This document shows positions 7,739 to 16,035 of a DNA stretch of 64,000 nt, piece after piece (position 1 is the first letter of the stretch; each line of letters starts with the position of its first letter). Source of the stretch: Antricoccus suffuscus (GTDB lineage: Bacteria > Actinomycetota > Actinomycetes > Mycobacteriales > Antricoccaceae). The notes under the pieces were generated by a model, which saw only the letters and a list, made by a program, of their open reading frames with translations, ran no database searches and had not been told where the DNA came from. Location of the stretch: positions 35,622 through 99,621 of the forward strand of contig NZ_PVUE01000019.1 of assembly GCF_003003235.1 (NCBI RefSeq). Direction: 5' to 3'. The position numbers were made by a program, and so were the translations under genes.

Positions 7739-9462
7739 CCGCGGACCGCGGACCGGCCAACGACGCAACCGCGTGCGCCACCGTCATCATCGACGAGCTC
7801 GTCCGGGGCGGCGTGCGCGAGTTCGTCATGTCGCCGGGGTCGCGCAACGCGCCGCTGTCCTTCGCGCTGCTGGAGGCACAGGACGCGGGCCGACTGCGGA
7901 TCCACGTGCGCATCGACGAACGTTCGGCCGCATTTCTCGCGCTCGGGCTGGCTAAAGCAACAGGTACGCCGACGGCCCTCATGTGCACGTCGGGTACGGC
8001 GCTTGCCAACTTCCATCCGGCGATCGTCGAGGCCGACATGTCCGGCACGCCGCTGGTGGTAGTCAGCGCTAACCGGCCGCAGAGTCTCTGGGGCACCGGC
8101 GCCAACCAGACCATCGACCAGGTCGGCATCTTCGGCCGCGCGACACGCGACGTCGTACACCTGCCCGCCGTGGGCGGACCGCCGGCGAATGCGCTGTGGC
8201 GCTCGCGGGTGTGTCGCATCCTGGCCGCGGCGACGGGGACCGTTGGGCGGCCGGGCCCGGTGCAGCTGGACGTCGGGTTTGCCGAGCCACTCACGCCGTC
8301 GTACGACGAGTCACCGAGTCAATACCCCGGCCGCGCCAATGGGGAGCCGTGGACGGCAGTGATTGCCGCGCCACGGATCGAAGGTGAGATCAGCCCGCCC
8401 CGACGTACCCTGGTCTTCGTCGGCGAGACGTCTACTTCCCTTGCCGCGTCGGCGGTCTCGTCGGCATGCGAAGCAGGCTTCCCGGTGCACGTAGAAGCCG
8501 GTACGTCGCTCGCGGCCGCGCAGAGGGGCTGCCTCGATGCCGGTTCGTGGTTGCTCGCGGACGAGAAGTTCCTCGATGACTACCGGCCGGACCACGTCGT
8601 CATCGTCGGACGGCCGACCCTCGCCCGGTCGATCGGCAAGCTCACCTCGCGCCCGCGGGTCGGGGTGAGCGTGATCAGCGATCACGGCGAATGGTCGGAC
8701 CCAACGGGGAAGGCGAGTACGACGCTGGTCATCGACACCGTGCGTATCAGTGGCACCGTGGACACGGAGTTCGCGACCGCCTGGCGCGACGCGGATCGGC
8801 GAGCGACTGGCGCCGTGCGCGCCCTCGACGCAGGCGAGTTGGACGGCGGCGTGCTGGATGCGGGCGAGGTCGCGGCCGTTGTCACTGGTGCGGGTGCCGA
8901 CGTACTCCTCGTTGCATCGTCCAACCCGATCCGAGATGTCGACCTTCGCGCGCAACGTCGCGCAGCCAACGTAGTCGTCAACCGTGGTGCGGCCGGAATC
9001 GACGGCCTCGTCTCGACCGCGATTGGTGTCGCCCTGTCGGTGACTGACGCGCGACTGCCTGCACCGCAGGCGAAGGCGGTCGCATTGCTCGGTGATCTCG
9101 CGCTTCTGCATGACAGCAACGGGCTGGTGATTGGTCCCGATGAACCACGGCCCAGGCTCACCATCGTGGTCGTCAACAATGACGGCGGCGCCATCTTCGC
9201 CAGCCTTGAGCAAGGCGCGCCAGAGTATGCCGCGCAGTTCGAGCGGATCTTCGGCACGCCGCACGGCGTGGACATCGCGTCGCTGTGCGCGGCCACCGGC
9301 ACGACGTACGTCGAGGCGAAGAGCGCAAGCGAGCTGGCCTTGTTGTTGGCACAGGACCCGGCGGGGATCCGGGTCATCGAGGTCAAACTGGACCGGGCGG
9401 AGGAGCGTCGCCGCCGGCTCGACCATGCGGAGGCCGTCAGCAGGGCAATCCACGCACGCTAA
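7735..9462 (+). CDS. menD: SEPHCHC synthase (MenD), thiamine diphosphate enzyme
   Basis: Catalyses the ThDP-dependent condensation of isochorismate and 2-oxoglutarate, the committed menaquinone step. It is 575 residues from GTG 7735, which overlaps the menC stop by 4 bases and is preceded by GAGGTGAG; the frame stays open upstream but that part belongs to menC. Visible features: the N-terminal pyrimidine-binding domain with MSPGSRNAPLSFAL and the RIDERSAAFLALG segment holding the conserved Glu, the CTSGTALANFHPA loop, NRPQSLWGTGANQTIDQ, and the C-terminal diphosphate-binding GDLALLHDSNGL with the following NNDGGAIF. The Mg-ThDP motif and substrate motifs are all intact. Confidence 0.95.
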   Translation: MTADRGPANDATACATVIIDELVRGGVREFVMSPGSRNAPLSFALLEAQDAGRLRIHVRIDERSAAFLALGLAKATGTPTALMCTSGTALANFHPAIVEADMSGTPLVVVSANRPQSLWGTGANQTIDQVGIFGRATRDVVHLPAVGGPPANALWRSRVCRILAAATGTVGRPGPVQLDVGFAEPLTPSYDESPSQYPGRANGEPWTAVIAAPRIEGEISPPRRTLVFVGETSTSLAASAVSSACEAGFPVHVEAGTSLAAAQRGCLDAGSWLLADEKFLDDYRPDHVVIVGRPTLARSIGKLTSRPRVGVSVISDHGEWSDPTGKASTTLVIDTVRISGTVDTEFATAWRDADRRATGAVRALDAGELDGGVLDAGEVAAVVTGAGADVLLVASSNPIRDVDLRAQRRAANVVVNRGAAGIDGLVSTAIGVALSVTDARLPAPQAKAVALLGDLALLHDSNGLVIGPDEPRPRLTIVVVNNDGGAIFASLEQGAPEYAAQFERIFGTPHGVDIASLCAATGTTYVEAKSASELALLLAQDPAGIRVIEVKLDRAEERRRRLDHAEAVSRAIHAR

Positions 9463-9525
9463 CCAACGGGCGCCGACCCACCACCGCTAGCCCACGTGTC
9501 GGCAGCTAGTCACGCCGGTCTCCCG

Positions 9526-9563
9526 CTTGTCACGTCACACGAGGCGTCACAAGCAGGAGTTTT
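9526..9563 (+). terminator. Possible weak terminator after menD
   Basis: CTTGTcACG pairs with CGTcACAAG (9545-9553) as a 9-bp stem with one C-C mismatch and a 10-base loop; GCAGGAGTTTTGG with a short T run follows. It lies 64 bases after the menD stop. Stem and T tract are modest, so it may be incidental. The rest of the 210-base gap before the L,D-transpeptidase shows no clear gene or riboswitch. Confidence 0.3.
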
Positions 9564-9672
9564 GGTGGACAAGGAGCGGACCGGCTCCTGTGATGGGGTG
9601 CGACGATGAGCCAGCGCGCTAGATCTTCGTGAGGTTTGGCGGTTCGATGGCCCGCGCGCTTATCGTGATTAC

Positions 9673-10656
9673 GTGAAACTTCCCGGGCGCGACGAAACGC
9701 GCAGCCACCTTGGATTCCTCGTGATGTCGATGGTCATCGCGGCGCTCGCCCTTAGCGCCTGCACGGTACCCGCTGCTAAGTCCGCGAAGGCCGCGCACAG
9801 CAGCGCGCAGAGCACGGCGCCATCGACATCGTCGAGCCCGTCGCCGTCGCCGACCCCAACGGGAGCGCCGGTGCACATCCGGCTCTACGAGAGTGACGGT
9901 TCGACGTACGGCGTGGGGATGCCGATCATCGCTTACGTGTCCGCGTCCATCACCAGCGCCGCGGCGTTTGATGCGGCCACGACCGTGACGGTGAACGGCG
10001 CCCCAGCGAACGGCGCCTGGTACTTCGAGAAATCAGCTGTCTACGCGGGGTACCCGCTTGAGGCTCACTATCGGCCGCCGGCCTACTGGCCCGCTCACGC
10101 CAAGATCGAGATGCACCTCGCCACCAAAGACAAGAGCGCCGGACCGGGCCTGTTGTTCGACGACAGCATTGACCTGTCGATGTCGACCGGGGCGGCGCAG
10201 GTCTCCACGGTGGACGGTGCGACCGAGCAGATGACCGTCGTCTCGGATGGCGTGACCGTCAAGACGATGCCGGTGTCACTGGGCAAGGCCACGACTCCGA
10301 CCTTCACCGGGACCAAGGTCGTGATGGCGAAGAACAACCCCAAAGAGATGATCAGTACGACGCCTGGCGACAGCTACGACCTGATGGTGCCGTGGTCGGT
10401 GCGGGTCACCAACTCCGGCGAGTTCGTGCACGCGGCAAGCTGGAACGGTGGGAATATCGGCAGCCGGTCCACGTCCAACGGTTGCACAAACCTCAACCCT
10501 GCGGACGCTCAGTGGTACTACAACTTCGCGCAGATCGGCGACCCGGTGACCTATACAAATACCGGCGGCGGGCCGATGCCGGTGTGGGACGGGTACGGCG
10601 ACTGGAACATGCCGTGGTCGACCTGGGCGAAGGGCGGCGTCGTACCGCAGCAGTAG
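9673..10656 (+). CDS. L,D-transpeptidase lipoprotein (YkuD domain)
   Basis: Cell-wall enzyme that forms 3-3 peptidoglycan cross-links outside the membrane. The N-terminal signal ends in a lipobox (LALSAC, lipidated Cys30), followed by a Ser/Thr/Pro linker (about 40-64). An immunoglobulin-like domain of the actinobacterial Ldt type covers roughly 66-175, and the YkuD catalytic domain about 176-300. The catalytic motif is present: His253 in FVHAASW and Cys271 in STSNGCTNL. The C-terminal GDWNMPWSTW extension is also typical of Mycobacterium-type Ldts. The start is GTG 9673. It is monocistronic and convergent with efeB. The start 9673 is favoured because the signal peptide begins directly after it. 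Confidence 0.92.
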   Translation: MKLPGRDETRSHLGFLVMSMVIAALALSACTVPAAKSAKAAHSSAQSTAPSTSSSPSPSPTPTGAPVHIRLYESDGSTYGVGMPIIAYVSASITSAAAFDAATTVTVNGAPANGAWYFEKSAVYAGYPLEAHYRPPAYWPAHAKIEMHLATKDKSAGPGLLFDDSIDLSMSTGAAQVSTVDGATEQMTVVSDGVTVKTMPVSLGKATTPTFTGTKVVMAKNNPKEMISTTPGDSYDLMVPWSVRVTNSGEFVHAASWNGGNIGSRSTSNGCTNLNPADAQWYYNFAQIGDPVTYTNTGGGPMPVWDGYGDWNMPWSTWAKGGVVPQQ

Positions 10657-10704
10657 GCAGTTCGTCACCCTTCAGCGAATTGGTAGCCCGCGGGCGACTC
10701 TCCG

Positions 10705-11994
10705 TTATTTCAGCTGGCCTGCAAAAAGGGACTTGCCGTACCAGTCGCCGGCTTTGGCGAGTCCCGGGGGACAGGCCCACAGACCGCTGCCGACGTGCGT
10801 GATGTATTCGTTCAGCAGGTCGGACTTGCCGAGTTTTGTCTGCAGTGCAGCGAACTGGCTGCGGGGGTCTTTTTGGAAGCAGATGAAGAACAGTCCGGCA
10901 TCGAGCTTGCCGGTGCCCGGATGCTGCCCGTCGGTGTAGTTGTAGCCACGGCGCAGTAGCTTCGTTCCGATGTTCTGTTCGGGAGCCGCCAGCCGAATGT
11001 GTGAGTTGACGTCGATGATGGGCTTGCCGTTGTCGCCCTTGGCGCCGAAGTCGATGGTGTCGAACTCCTTCTTGCCGGTCAGAGGGGCGCCGCTGCTCTT
11101 GTCGCGGCCGAAGATCCGCTCCTGGTCGGACAAGAAGTCAGCATCCCAGCTCTCGATCTCCATCCGGATCTTGCGGGCGACGAGGTAGGAGCCTCCTGCC
11201 ATCCAGTCCTGGTCGCTCTCGTTGCCGACCCACACGTAGTCGTCCAGGGCAGTGGCGTTGTCGGCGTGAATGTTATTGGTGCCGTCCTTGAATCCAAACA
11301 GGTTGCGCGGCGTACTTTGTCCGGCGCCCGTCGCCGACGCGCGGCCAAACCCGAGCTGTGACCACCGCAGTACGGCGGTACCCCGCGCGGCCCGAACCAT
11401 GTTGCGTACGGCGTGGAAGACGACCTGCGGATCGTCCGCGCACGCCTGGATGCACAGGTCTCCGTCGCTGATGGCCGGGTCGATGACGGACGAGCCGGGC
11501 AGCACCTCGAGCGGCTTCAGCGCGGCCGGCATCTTGCCAGTCAGTCCGAACCGATCGTCAAACATGCTCGGCCCGAAACCCACTGTGATGGTGAGGTTCG
11601 AGGCGGGCAGACCCATCGTCTCGCCGGTGTCGAGCGGCGGCTGGGACGGCTTGGTCGGCGCGCTGGTGACGGGCTCGCCCGCGCAGAAGCGGGCCGCCAT
11701 AGCCGACCACCGGCCGAGCATGAGCGCGACCTGCTTCGGGTCGGTGGCCGTGATGTCGAGCGCGGCGAACATGAGCCGGTCCTGAGCGGCGGTGGAGATC
11801 CCGGCCTGGTGCTGGCCGTAGAACGGCACGGAGTCTTTAGCGACCGGTGCCGGGTCGTCGGCGATCGCGTAGCCGGCGGCGCCGCCGGCGACCGCCCCGC
11901 CTGCCACGCCCGCCGCGAGCAGACCGGCGCCGGTGAGGAACCGGCGCCGCGACGGGCCGTGTGCGGGTGGGCCGTCAGGTTCAGGATGAGTCAT
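10705..11994 (-). CDS. efeB: Iron-uptake deferrochelatase/DyP-type peroxidase EfeB
   Basis: Exported heme peroxidase of the EfeUOB ferrous-iron system; 429 residues. A twin-arginine signal (SRRRFLTGAG, 15-24) with a long Ala/Gly hydrophobic stretch predicts Tat export of the folded, heme-loaded enzyme. The DyP signature GFKDGTNN, the proximal His region in the C-terminal half, and FICFQKDPRSQF are present. I chose ATG 11994 because the Tat motif then lies at the normal distance; an in-frame GTG at 12018 would overlap efeO by 8 bases and is possible. It is the last gene of efeU-efeO-efeB and is presumably controlled by the iron boxes upstream of efeU. Confidence 0.93.
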   Translation of the reverse strand: MTHPEPDGPPAHGPSRRRFLTGAGLLAAGVAGGAVAGGAAGYAIADDPAPVAKDSVPFYGQHQAGISTAAQDRLMFAALDITATDPKQVALMLGRWSAMAARFCAGEPVTSAPTKPSQPPLDTGETMGLPASNLTITVGFGPSMFDDRFGLTGKMPAALKPLEVLPGSSVIDPAISDGDLCIQACADDPQVVFHAVRNMVRAARGTAVLRWSQLGFGRASATGAGQSTPRNLFGFKDGTNNIHADNATALDDYVWVGNESDQDWMAGGSYLVARKIRMEIESWDADFLSDQERIFGRDKSSGAPLTGKKEFDTIDFGAKGDNGKPIIDVNSHIRLAAPEQNIGTKLLRRGYNYTDGQHPGTGKLDAGLFFICFQKDPRSQFAALQTKLGKSDLLNEYITHVGSGLWACPPGLAKAGDWYGKSLFAGQLK

Positions 11995-12010
11995 GTTCGG
12001 AGCGGCTCTA

Positions 12011-13234
12011 CTAGGCACTTGCGATCTTGGATGACACGTCGGAGAGCGGTTCGATGACGGCGAGCAGCGCGTCGGTCAGGCTCTTCTTCTGTGCATCGGT
12101 GACCTTGTCGTAGGAAACGTAGCCGCCGAGAGAAGCGGGGTCCTTGAGTGCCTCTACGCCGCTCATCAGCTCGTCGAACTTCGTCGAGATCGTCGGCACG
12201 ATGCTCGCGTCGATCTTGTCGAGCGCGGGCTTTAGGGTGGCGAAGGCCTGCATCGAGCCCTCGACGTTGGCCTGGAAATCGACGATGTCGAGATGCGAGT
12301 AGGCCTCTTCCTCACCGGTGATCTTGCTCTTCTGGACCTCGTCGAGCAGCGACACCGCGCCGTTGGCAATCTCGTCCGGCTGATACCGATCTTCGGTCTT
12401 GCTGTCGGCTGCGGTGTTGGTCGCGAGCTTCTTGGTACGCGACTGCAGGTCCTTGACGTCGGTGGTCAGCTTGTCCATCAGATCACCGAGACCCTCGGTC
12501 GAGCCGTCGATCCAGAGCGCCTTCTCGATCGGGTGAAAACCGGTCCATTTCTGGCCGGCTTCCAGATCCCCCTCGCGCAGGTCGATGTCCGGGTCGAGGT
12601 CGCCGAACGACTCCGCTACCGGTTCGATCTTCTCGTAAAAGACGCGTGCCGCGGCGTACGCCTTCTTCGCGGCCTCAAGATTGCCGGCCTTGATCGCATC
12701 GTCGAGCGCCGGAAGGGCCTCGACCAGTGAGTCGACCTGGGTGCTGATGTAGTCGCCGTACTGGACGGTTGCCTCTTGCAACAGGGTCTGGACATTGTCG
12801 GAGGTCTTCGCGGCCTTACCGGTGACCGTGAACGGCACCTTCTCGGTGCTCGCGCCGGGGCAGTAGATCTCGTACTTGCCGCCGTCGAGCTTCGAGCTGA
12901 ACGTCGCATCGAAGCCAGGCGCCAGGTTTTCCTTCTCGCCGCGGATCCGCTGGTCGGAGACGACCTCGACCTCGGTCACGCCGGCCGCGTCGACATTGGT
13001 GACGTGGAAGGTGATCGCGCCGGCCGGCGCGGTGTCCGGCGACACGGTGCACCCGTCGGCCTCGCTCACCTTGATCTCCACGGTGCCACCCTTGCCCGAC
13101 GGTCCGGACGTCGCATCGGACTTGCTGGCGTCGCCGGAACTGCTGCATCCGGTGAGCAGAAGCGCCCCGGTCAGTCCCGCGACGAGAATCGCCCGGGAGG
13201 TGATCCGGGGAGCGGGGCGACTAGAACGGTGCAT
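12011..13234 (-). CDS. efeO: Iron-uptake lipoprotein EfeO (cupredoxin + M75 imelysin-like)
   Basis: Extracytoplasmic iron-binding component of EfeUOB, 407 residues from ATG 13234, preceded by AAGGAGAAG at good distance; the frame extends upstream inside efeU but the signal peptide fixes this start. The signal ends in a lipobox (ALLLTGC), so it is membrane-anchored. An N-terminal cupredoxin-like domain (about 45-125, with EIYCPGAS) is followed by the M75/imelysin domain bearing HxxE in FHPIEKALW, the metal-binding motif of the family. The start overlaps the efeU stop by 14 bases, which implies coupled translation. Confidence 0.94.
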   Translation of the reverse strand: MHRSSRPAPRITSRAILVAGLTGALLLTGCSSSGDASKSDATSGPSGKGGTVEIKVSEADGCTVSPDTAPAGAITFHVTNVDAAGVTEVEVVSDQRIRGEKENLAPGFDATFSSKLDGGKYEIYCPGASTEKVPFTVTGKAAKTSDNVQTLLQEATVQYGDYISTQVDSLVEALPALDDAIKAGNLEAAKKAYAAARVFYEKIEPVAESFGDLDPDIDLREGDLEAGQKWTGFHPIEKALWIDGSTEGLGDLMDKLTTDVKDLQSRTKKLATNTAADSKTEDRYQPDEIANGAVSLLDEVQKSKITGEEEAYSHLDIVDFQANVEGSMQAFATLKPALDKIDASIVPTISTKFDELMSGVEALKDPASLGGYVSYDKVTDAQKKSLTDALLAVIEPLSDVSSKIASA

Positions 13235-14813
13235 GGTGCTTCTCCTTAGGTTGGGAATCGATTGGTGGCGTGACAGGCGCCGGCGACTCGGCGCGCGAGT
13301 CAGCGGGTCGGGCACGACGTCGTACCGTGAATAGCAAGACAATGACCGCGAAGGCGATCAGCAGTGGCGGTACGACGGACCGGAAGATCTCCCGCTGGTT
13401 GAGCGCTTCAGCGGCGTCGCTCAGTCGCGACCGGGTGTCAAGGGCAAACGACTTGGTCTCGGTGTGTGTCTCGGCGGCCGCGACGCCGGCCTTGATGGTG
13501 CTGCCGTTTGTGTCGTGGACCGTCGCGCTCGATGCGGTCGAGTCCGAAAACGCGCTGATCGCGCCGGTCCGCGGATCAAGAGTGAGCGAGACGGTGCGTT
13601 GCGTCGTGTACGTCGCCGGAAATTCGGTCTGCGCATCGAGAGTGGACATGCCGACGGGATAGCGACCGCCGCGTAGGTCCTTGATCTGCGAGCCGCTCAG
13701 CGTCGGCGGCAGCGAGGCGGTCGCGTCGGCGTCTTTGCTTGCCTGATACGTCGTCACGCTCAGGTCGGCGACCGTTGAGTCGTCCGTCGCGTGCAGCGTC
13801 CATTCGGTGCCGTCGGGGAGTCGCACCATGACGGTGTCGACACGCACCGCGTCGACCTGCAGCGACACCGGCTGTGCGGCGTTGGTGACCGGGATCTTCG
13901 TCGTGCCGGTAGAGGTCACGGACGGCGCGAGCACGAAAGACAGGATCGCGCCGAGGACGGCAAGGGCCGCCACGCCGGCCTGGGTGCGGCGCAGCGTACC
14001 GGCCGACAGCGCTCGGGTCGGCGGCCACAGGACGACCAGAAGCATCGGCACGGCGTACAACAGGTATGCGAGGACCTCGATGAGGACCGGCTGCGCTTGG
14101 ATGCCGAGCACGCCGGTGACCAGCGACTCGGTGATCGAGCCGGGGCTGATGAACCCGGTGAAGTCGAAGGCCTGTTGTTGACCGACGTGCAGCCAGCCTG
14201 CTTCGTGTGCCGCCCGGAACGTCTTCATGACCAGGCCGGCCGCGACAAGCACGAGTACGACGCCGGTGATCCGGAAGAACCGGGACATGTTGAAATGCAC
14301 GCCGCCGCGGTAGATCAGCCAGCCGAGGAACAGTGAGACGAGGATGCCGCTGAAGGCGCCCACTACGGCGAGCAGGGTGGAGGTCGAGGACTGAAAAGCG
14401 GCGACCAGGAAGACTGCGGTCTCGAAGCCTTCTCGAAGTACGGCGAGAAACGCCATCGCGACCATCGCCATTGCGGAGCCGCGTTCGAGTGCGCTCGCGG
14501 TTGCCCCTTCCAACTCCGCCTTGAGCCCGCGCGAGTGCTTCTTCATCCAGAGAATCATGAAGCTGACCATGACGACCGCGACCGCGGCGATCACGCACTC
14601 GAGCATTTCTTGCTCGCGCTGCGGCAGGCCATTGGTGACGAACTCGAGGCCGATCCCGACCGCGATGCACAGCACCACCGCCGTACCGACGCCGGCCCAC
14701 ATCTTGCGCAGGTCGCTGGCGGTGCCGTTGGACTTCAAGAATGCCGCGATGATGCCGACGATCAGCGCGGCCTCGAGCCCTTCACGCAAACCGATGACAA
14801 ATGTGGCGAGCAA
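13221..14813 (-). CDS. efeU: Ferrous-iron permease EfeU/FTR1 family with C-terminal exported domain
   Basis: Inner-membrane iron permease. The two iron-binding motifs REGLE (10-14) and REGFE (127-131) sit in membrane helices, and the first 300 residues carry about seven helices as in FTR1/EfeU. The protein is 530 residues, roughly twice the usual length: residues 300-475 form a polar, probably extracytoplasmic domain rich in beta-strand patterns and Thr/Ser, followed by one more membrane helix (about 478-496) and a basic tail. I do not recognise the extra domain. The TTG start at 14813 is supported by AGGAG six bases upstream. It is first in efeUOB; paired iron boxes lie 40-85 bases upstream. 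Confidence 0.92.
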   Translation of the reverse strand: MLATFVIGLREGLEAALIVGIIAAFLKSNGTASDLRKMWAGVGTAVVLCIAVGIGLEFVTNGLPQREQEMLECVIAAVAVVMVSFMILWMKKHSRGLKAELEGATASALERGSAMAMVAMAFLAVLREGFETAVFLVAAFQSSTSTLLAVVGAFSGILVSLFLGWLIYRGGVHFNMSRFFRITGVVLVLVAAGLVMKTFRAAHEAGWLHVGQQQAFDFTGFISPGSITESLVTGVLGIQAQPVLIEVLAYLLYAVPMLLVVLWPPTRALSAGTLRRTQAGVAALAVLGAILSFVLAPSVTSTGTTKIPVTNAAQPVSLQVDAVRVDTVMVRLPDGTEWTLHATDDSTVADLSVTTYQASKDADATASLPPTLSGSQIKDLRGGRYPVGMSTLDAQTEFPATYTTQRTVSLTLDPRTGAISAFSDSTASSATVHDTNGSTIKAGVAAAETHTETKSFALDTRSRLSDAAEALNQREIFRSVVPPLLIAFAVIVLLFTVRRRARPADSRAESPAPVTPPIDSQPKEKHHAPF

Positions 14814-14853
14814 CCGTTCTCCTCAGCAGCGCCCGGCAAACGAGCGAATTTAG

Positions 14854-14896
14854 TTAAGGCAAGCCTTAGCGATCAATGCTTAGGCTAGCCTTAGCC
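14854..14896 (-). promoter_or_regulatory. Two IdeR/DtxR-type iron boxes upstream of efeU
   Basis: Two similar 16-17 base sites: TTAAGGCAAGCCTTAG at 14854-14869 and TTAGGCTAGCCTTAGCC at 14880-14896. Both are near-palindromes close to the DtxR/IdeR consensus TTAGGTTAGGCTAACCTAA; their starts are 26 bases apart. Location just upstream of an iron-import operon makes iron-dependent repression the obvious role (established for IdeR in actinobacteria; inferred here). Two sites suggest more than one dimer can bind. Confidence 0.8.
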
Positions 14897-14956
14897 GAGG
14901 TTTCGGGGAAGTGACTGTGATATTGATCTGCCGACGCGGCGGCAGCGGGGAGCGGT

Positions 14957-15901
14957 CTACGGTGCCTTGATGACCTGACCGGCGTACGACAGGCCGCCGC
15001 CAAAGGCAAACATCAGGATCGGCGCGCCGCTGGGCAGCGGGTGCTCCTCAAGCAGCTTCGACAGCGCCAACGGCACGCTGGCCGCGGAGGTGTTGCCCGA
15101 GTAGACGACGTCGGTGGCAACAATCGCGTTGGGCGCGCCAATCTTGCGGGCGAGCGGTTCGATGATGCGCAGGTTGGCTTGATGGAGCACGATGGCGGCG
15201 AGATCGTCGGGGGTCAGACCGGCCTTCTCGACGATCTGCTTGGCGATCTTGGGCAGCTCGCTGGTCGCCCAGCGGTAGACCGCCTGTCCTTCTTGCGCGA
15301 ACTTGTCGTTGTTCTTGCGTTCGATCCGTACGGCGCTACCCATCTGAGGGATCGCGCCCCACACCACCGGACTGACTCCTTGCTCATCGGCCGCGGTGAG
15401 AATTGCGGCGCCGGCGCCGTCAGCGGTGAGTACGACCGTGCTGCGGTCGGTGAAGTCGGTGACATCGGTGAGCTTGTCGACGCCGATCACCATGACTGTC
15501 TCGTTGGAGCCTGCGGCGATGGCCTGCGAGGCGAGCGCGACTCCGTGCGTGAAGCCGGAGCACGCCGTATTGATATCGAGCGCGACAGGATCGTTGGTCA
15601 TCTCCAGGGCCAGCGCCACGCGAGATGCGACGTTAGGGGAATGATCGAACGTCGTACAGCTGGCGAGAATGATCATGTCGATCTGCGACGCGTTCATGTT
15701 GGCCTTGGCGAGCGCATCTTGGGCGGCCTTCGTGGCCATCACCTCAACGGTCTCATCCTCGGAGGCCCACCGGCGTTCCTTGATCCCCACGCGACGCTGG
15801 ATCCACTCGTCGGAGGTCTCGACGATGGTTTCCATCTCTGCGTTGGTGACCACACGTGCGGGTTGGAAGTGTCCGAACCCAACTACTCGCGTACCGGTCA
15901 T
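14957..15901 (-). CDS. Beta-ketoacyl-ACP synthase III-like protein (FabH family)
   Basis: Thiolase-fold condensing enzyme of 314 residues with the full FabH catalytic triad: Cys114 in INTACSGF, His240 in VLHQANLRI, and Asn270 in YSGNTSAAS. ETSDEWIQRRVGI near the N-terminus is also typical. FabH initiates fatty acid synthesis from acyl-CoA and malonyl-ACP; which starter this one uses cannot be read from sequence, and a secondary-metabolism KAS III is possible. It starts at ATG 15901 and stands alone between the iron operon and menF, with a 134-base upstream gap that must hold its promoter and that of nothing else on this strand. Confidence 0.9.
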   Translation of the reverse strand: MTGTRVVGFGHFQPARVVTNAEMETIVETSDEWIQRRVGIKERRWASEDETVEVMATKAAQDALAKANMNASQIDMIILASCTTFDHSPNVASRVALALEMTNDPVALDINTACSGFTHGVALASQAIAAGSNETVMVIGVDKLTDVTDFTDRSTVVLTADGAGAAILTAADEQGVSPVVWGAIPQMGSAVRIERKNNDKFAQEGQAVYRWATSELPKIAKQIVEKAGLTPDDLAAIVLHQANLRIIEPLARKIGAPNAIVATDVVYSGNTSAASVPLALSKLLEEHPLPSGAPILMFAFGGGLSYAGQVIKAP

Positions 15902-16035
15902 GCTCTTGCTCCTTGCTGCATGGCGACAAGTCTAGGGGCCGCAGGTACGCCGAAAGTTCCTACTACGTCCAAGTATCGCGCGCTGTGGCCGCATCATAAT
16001 ATCCGCGTGCGCGACCAAAGTCGGGGAGCGCGCAG

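Noticed and set aside
9475..9672. Cyclic-di-AMP (ydaO-type) riboswitch before the L,D-transpeptidase
   Set aside because: No match to the conserved riboswitch motifs on reading the sequence.
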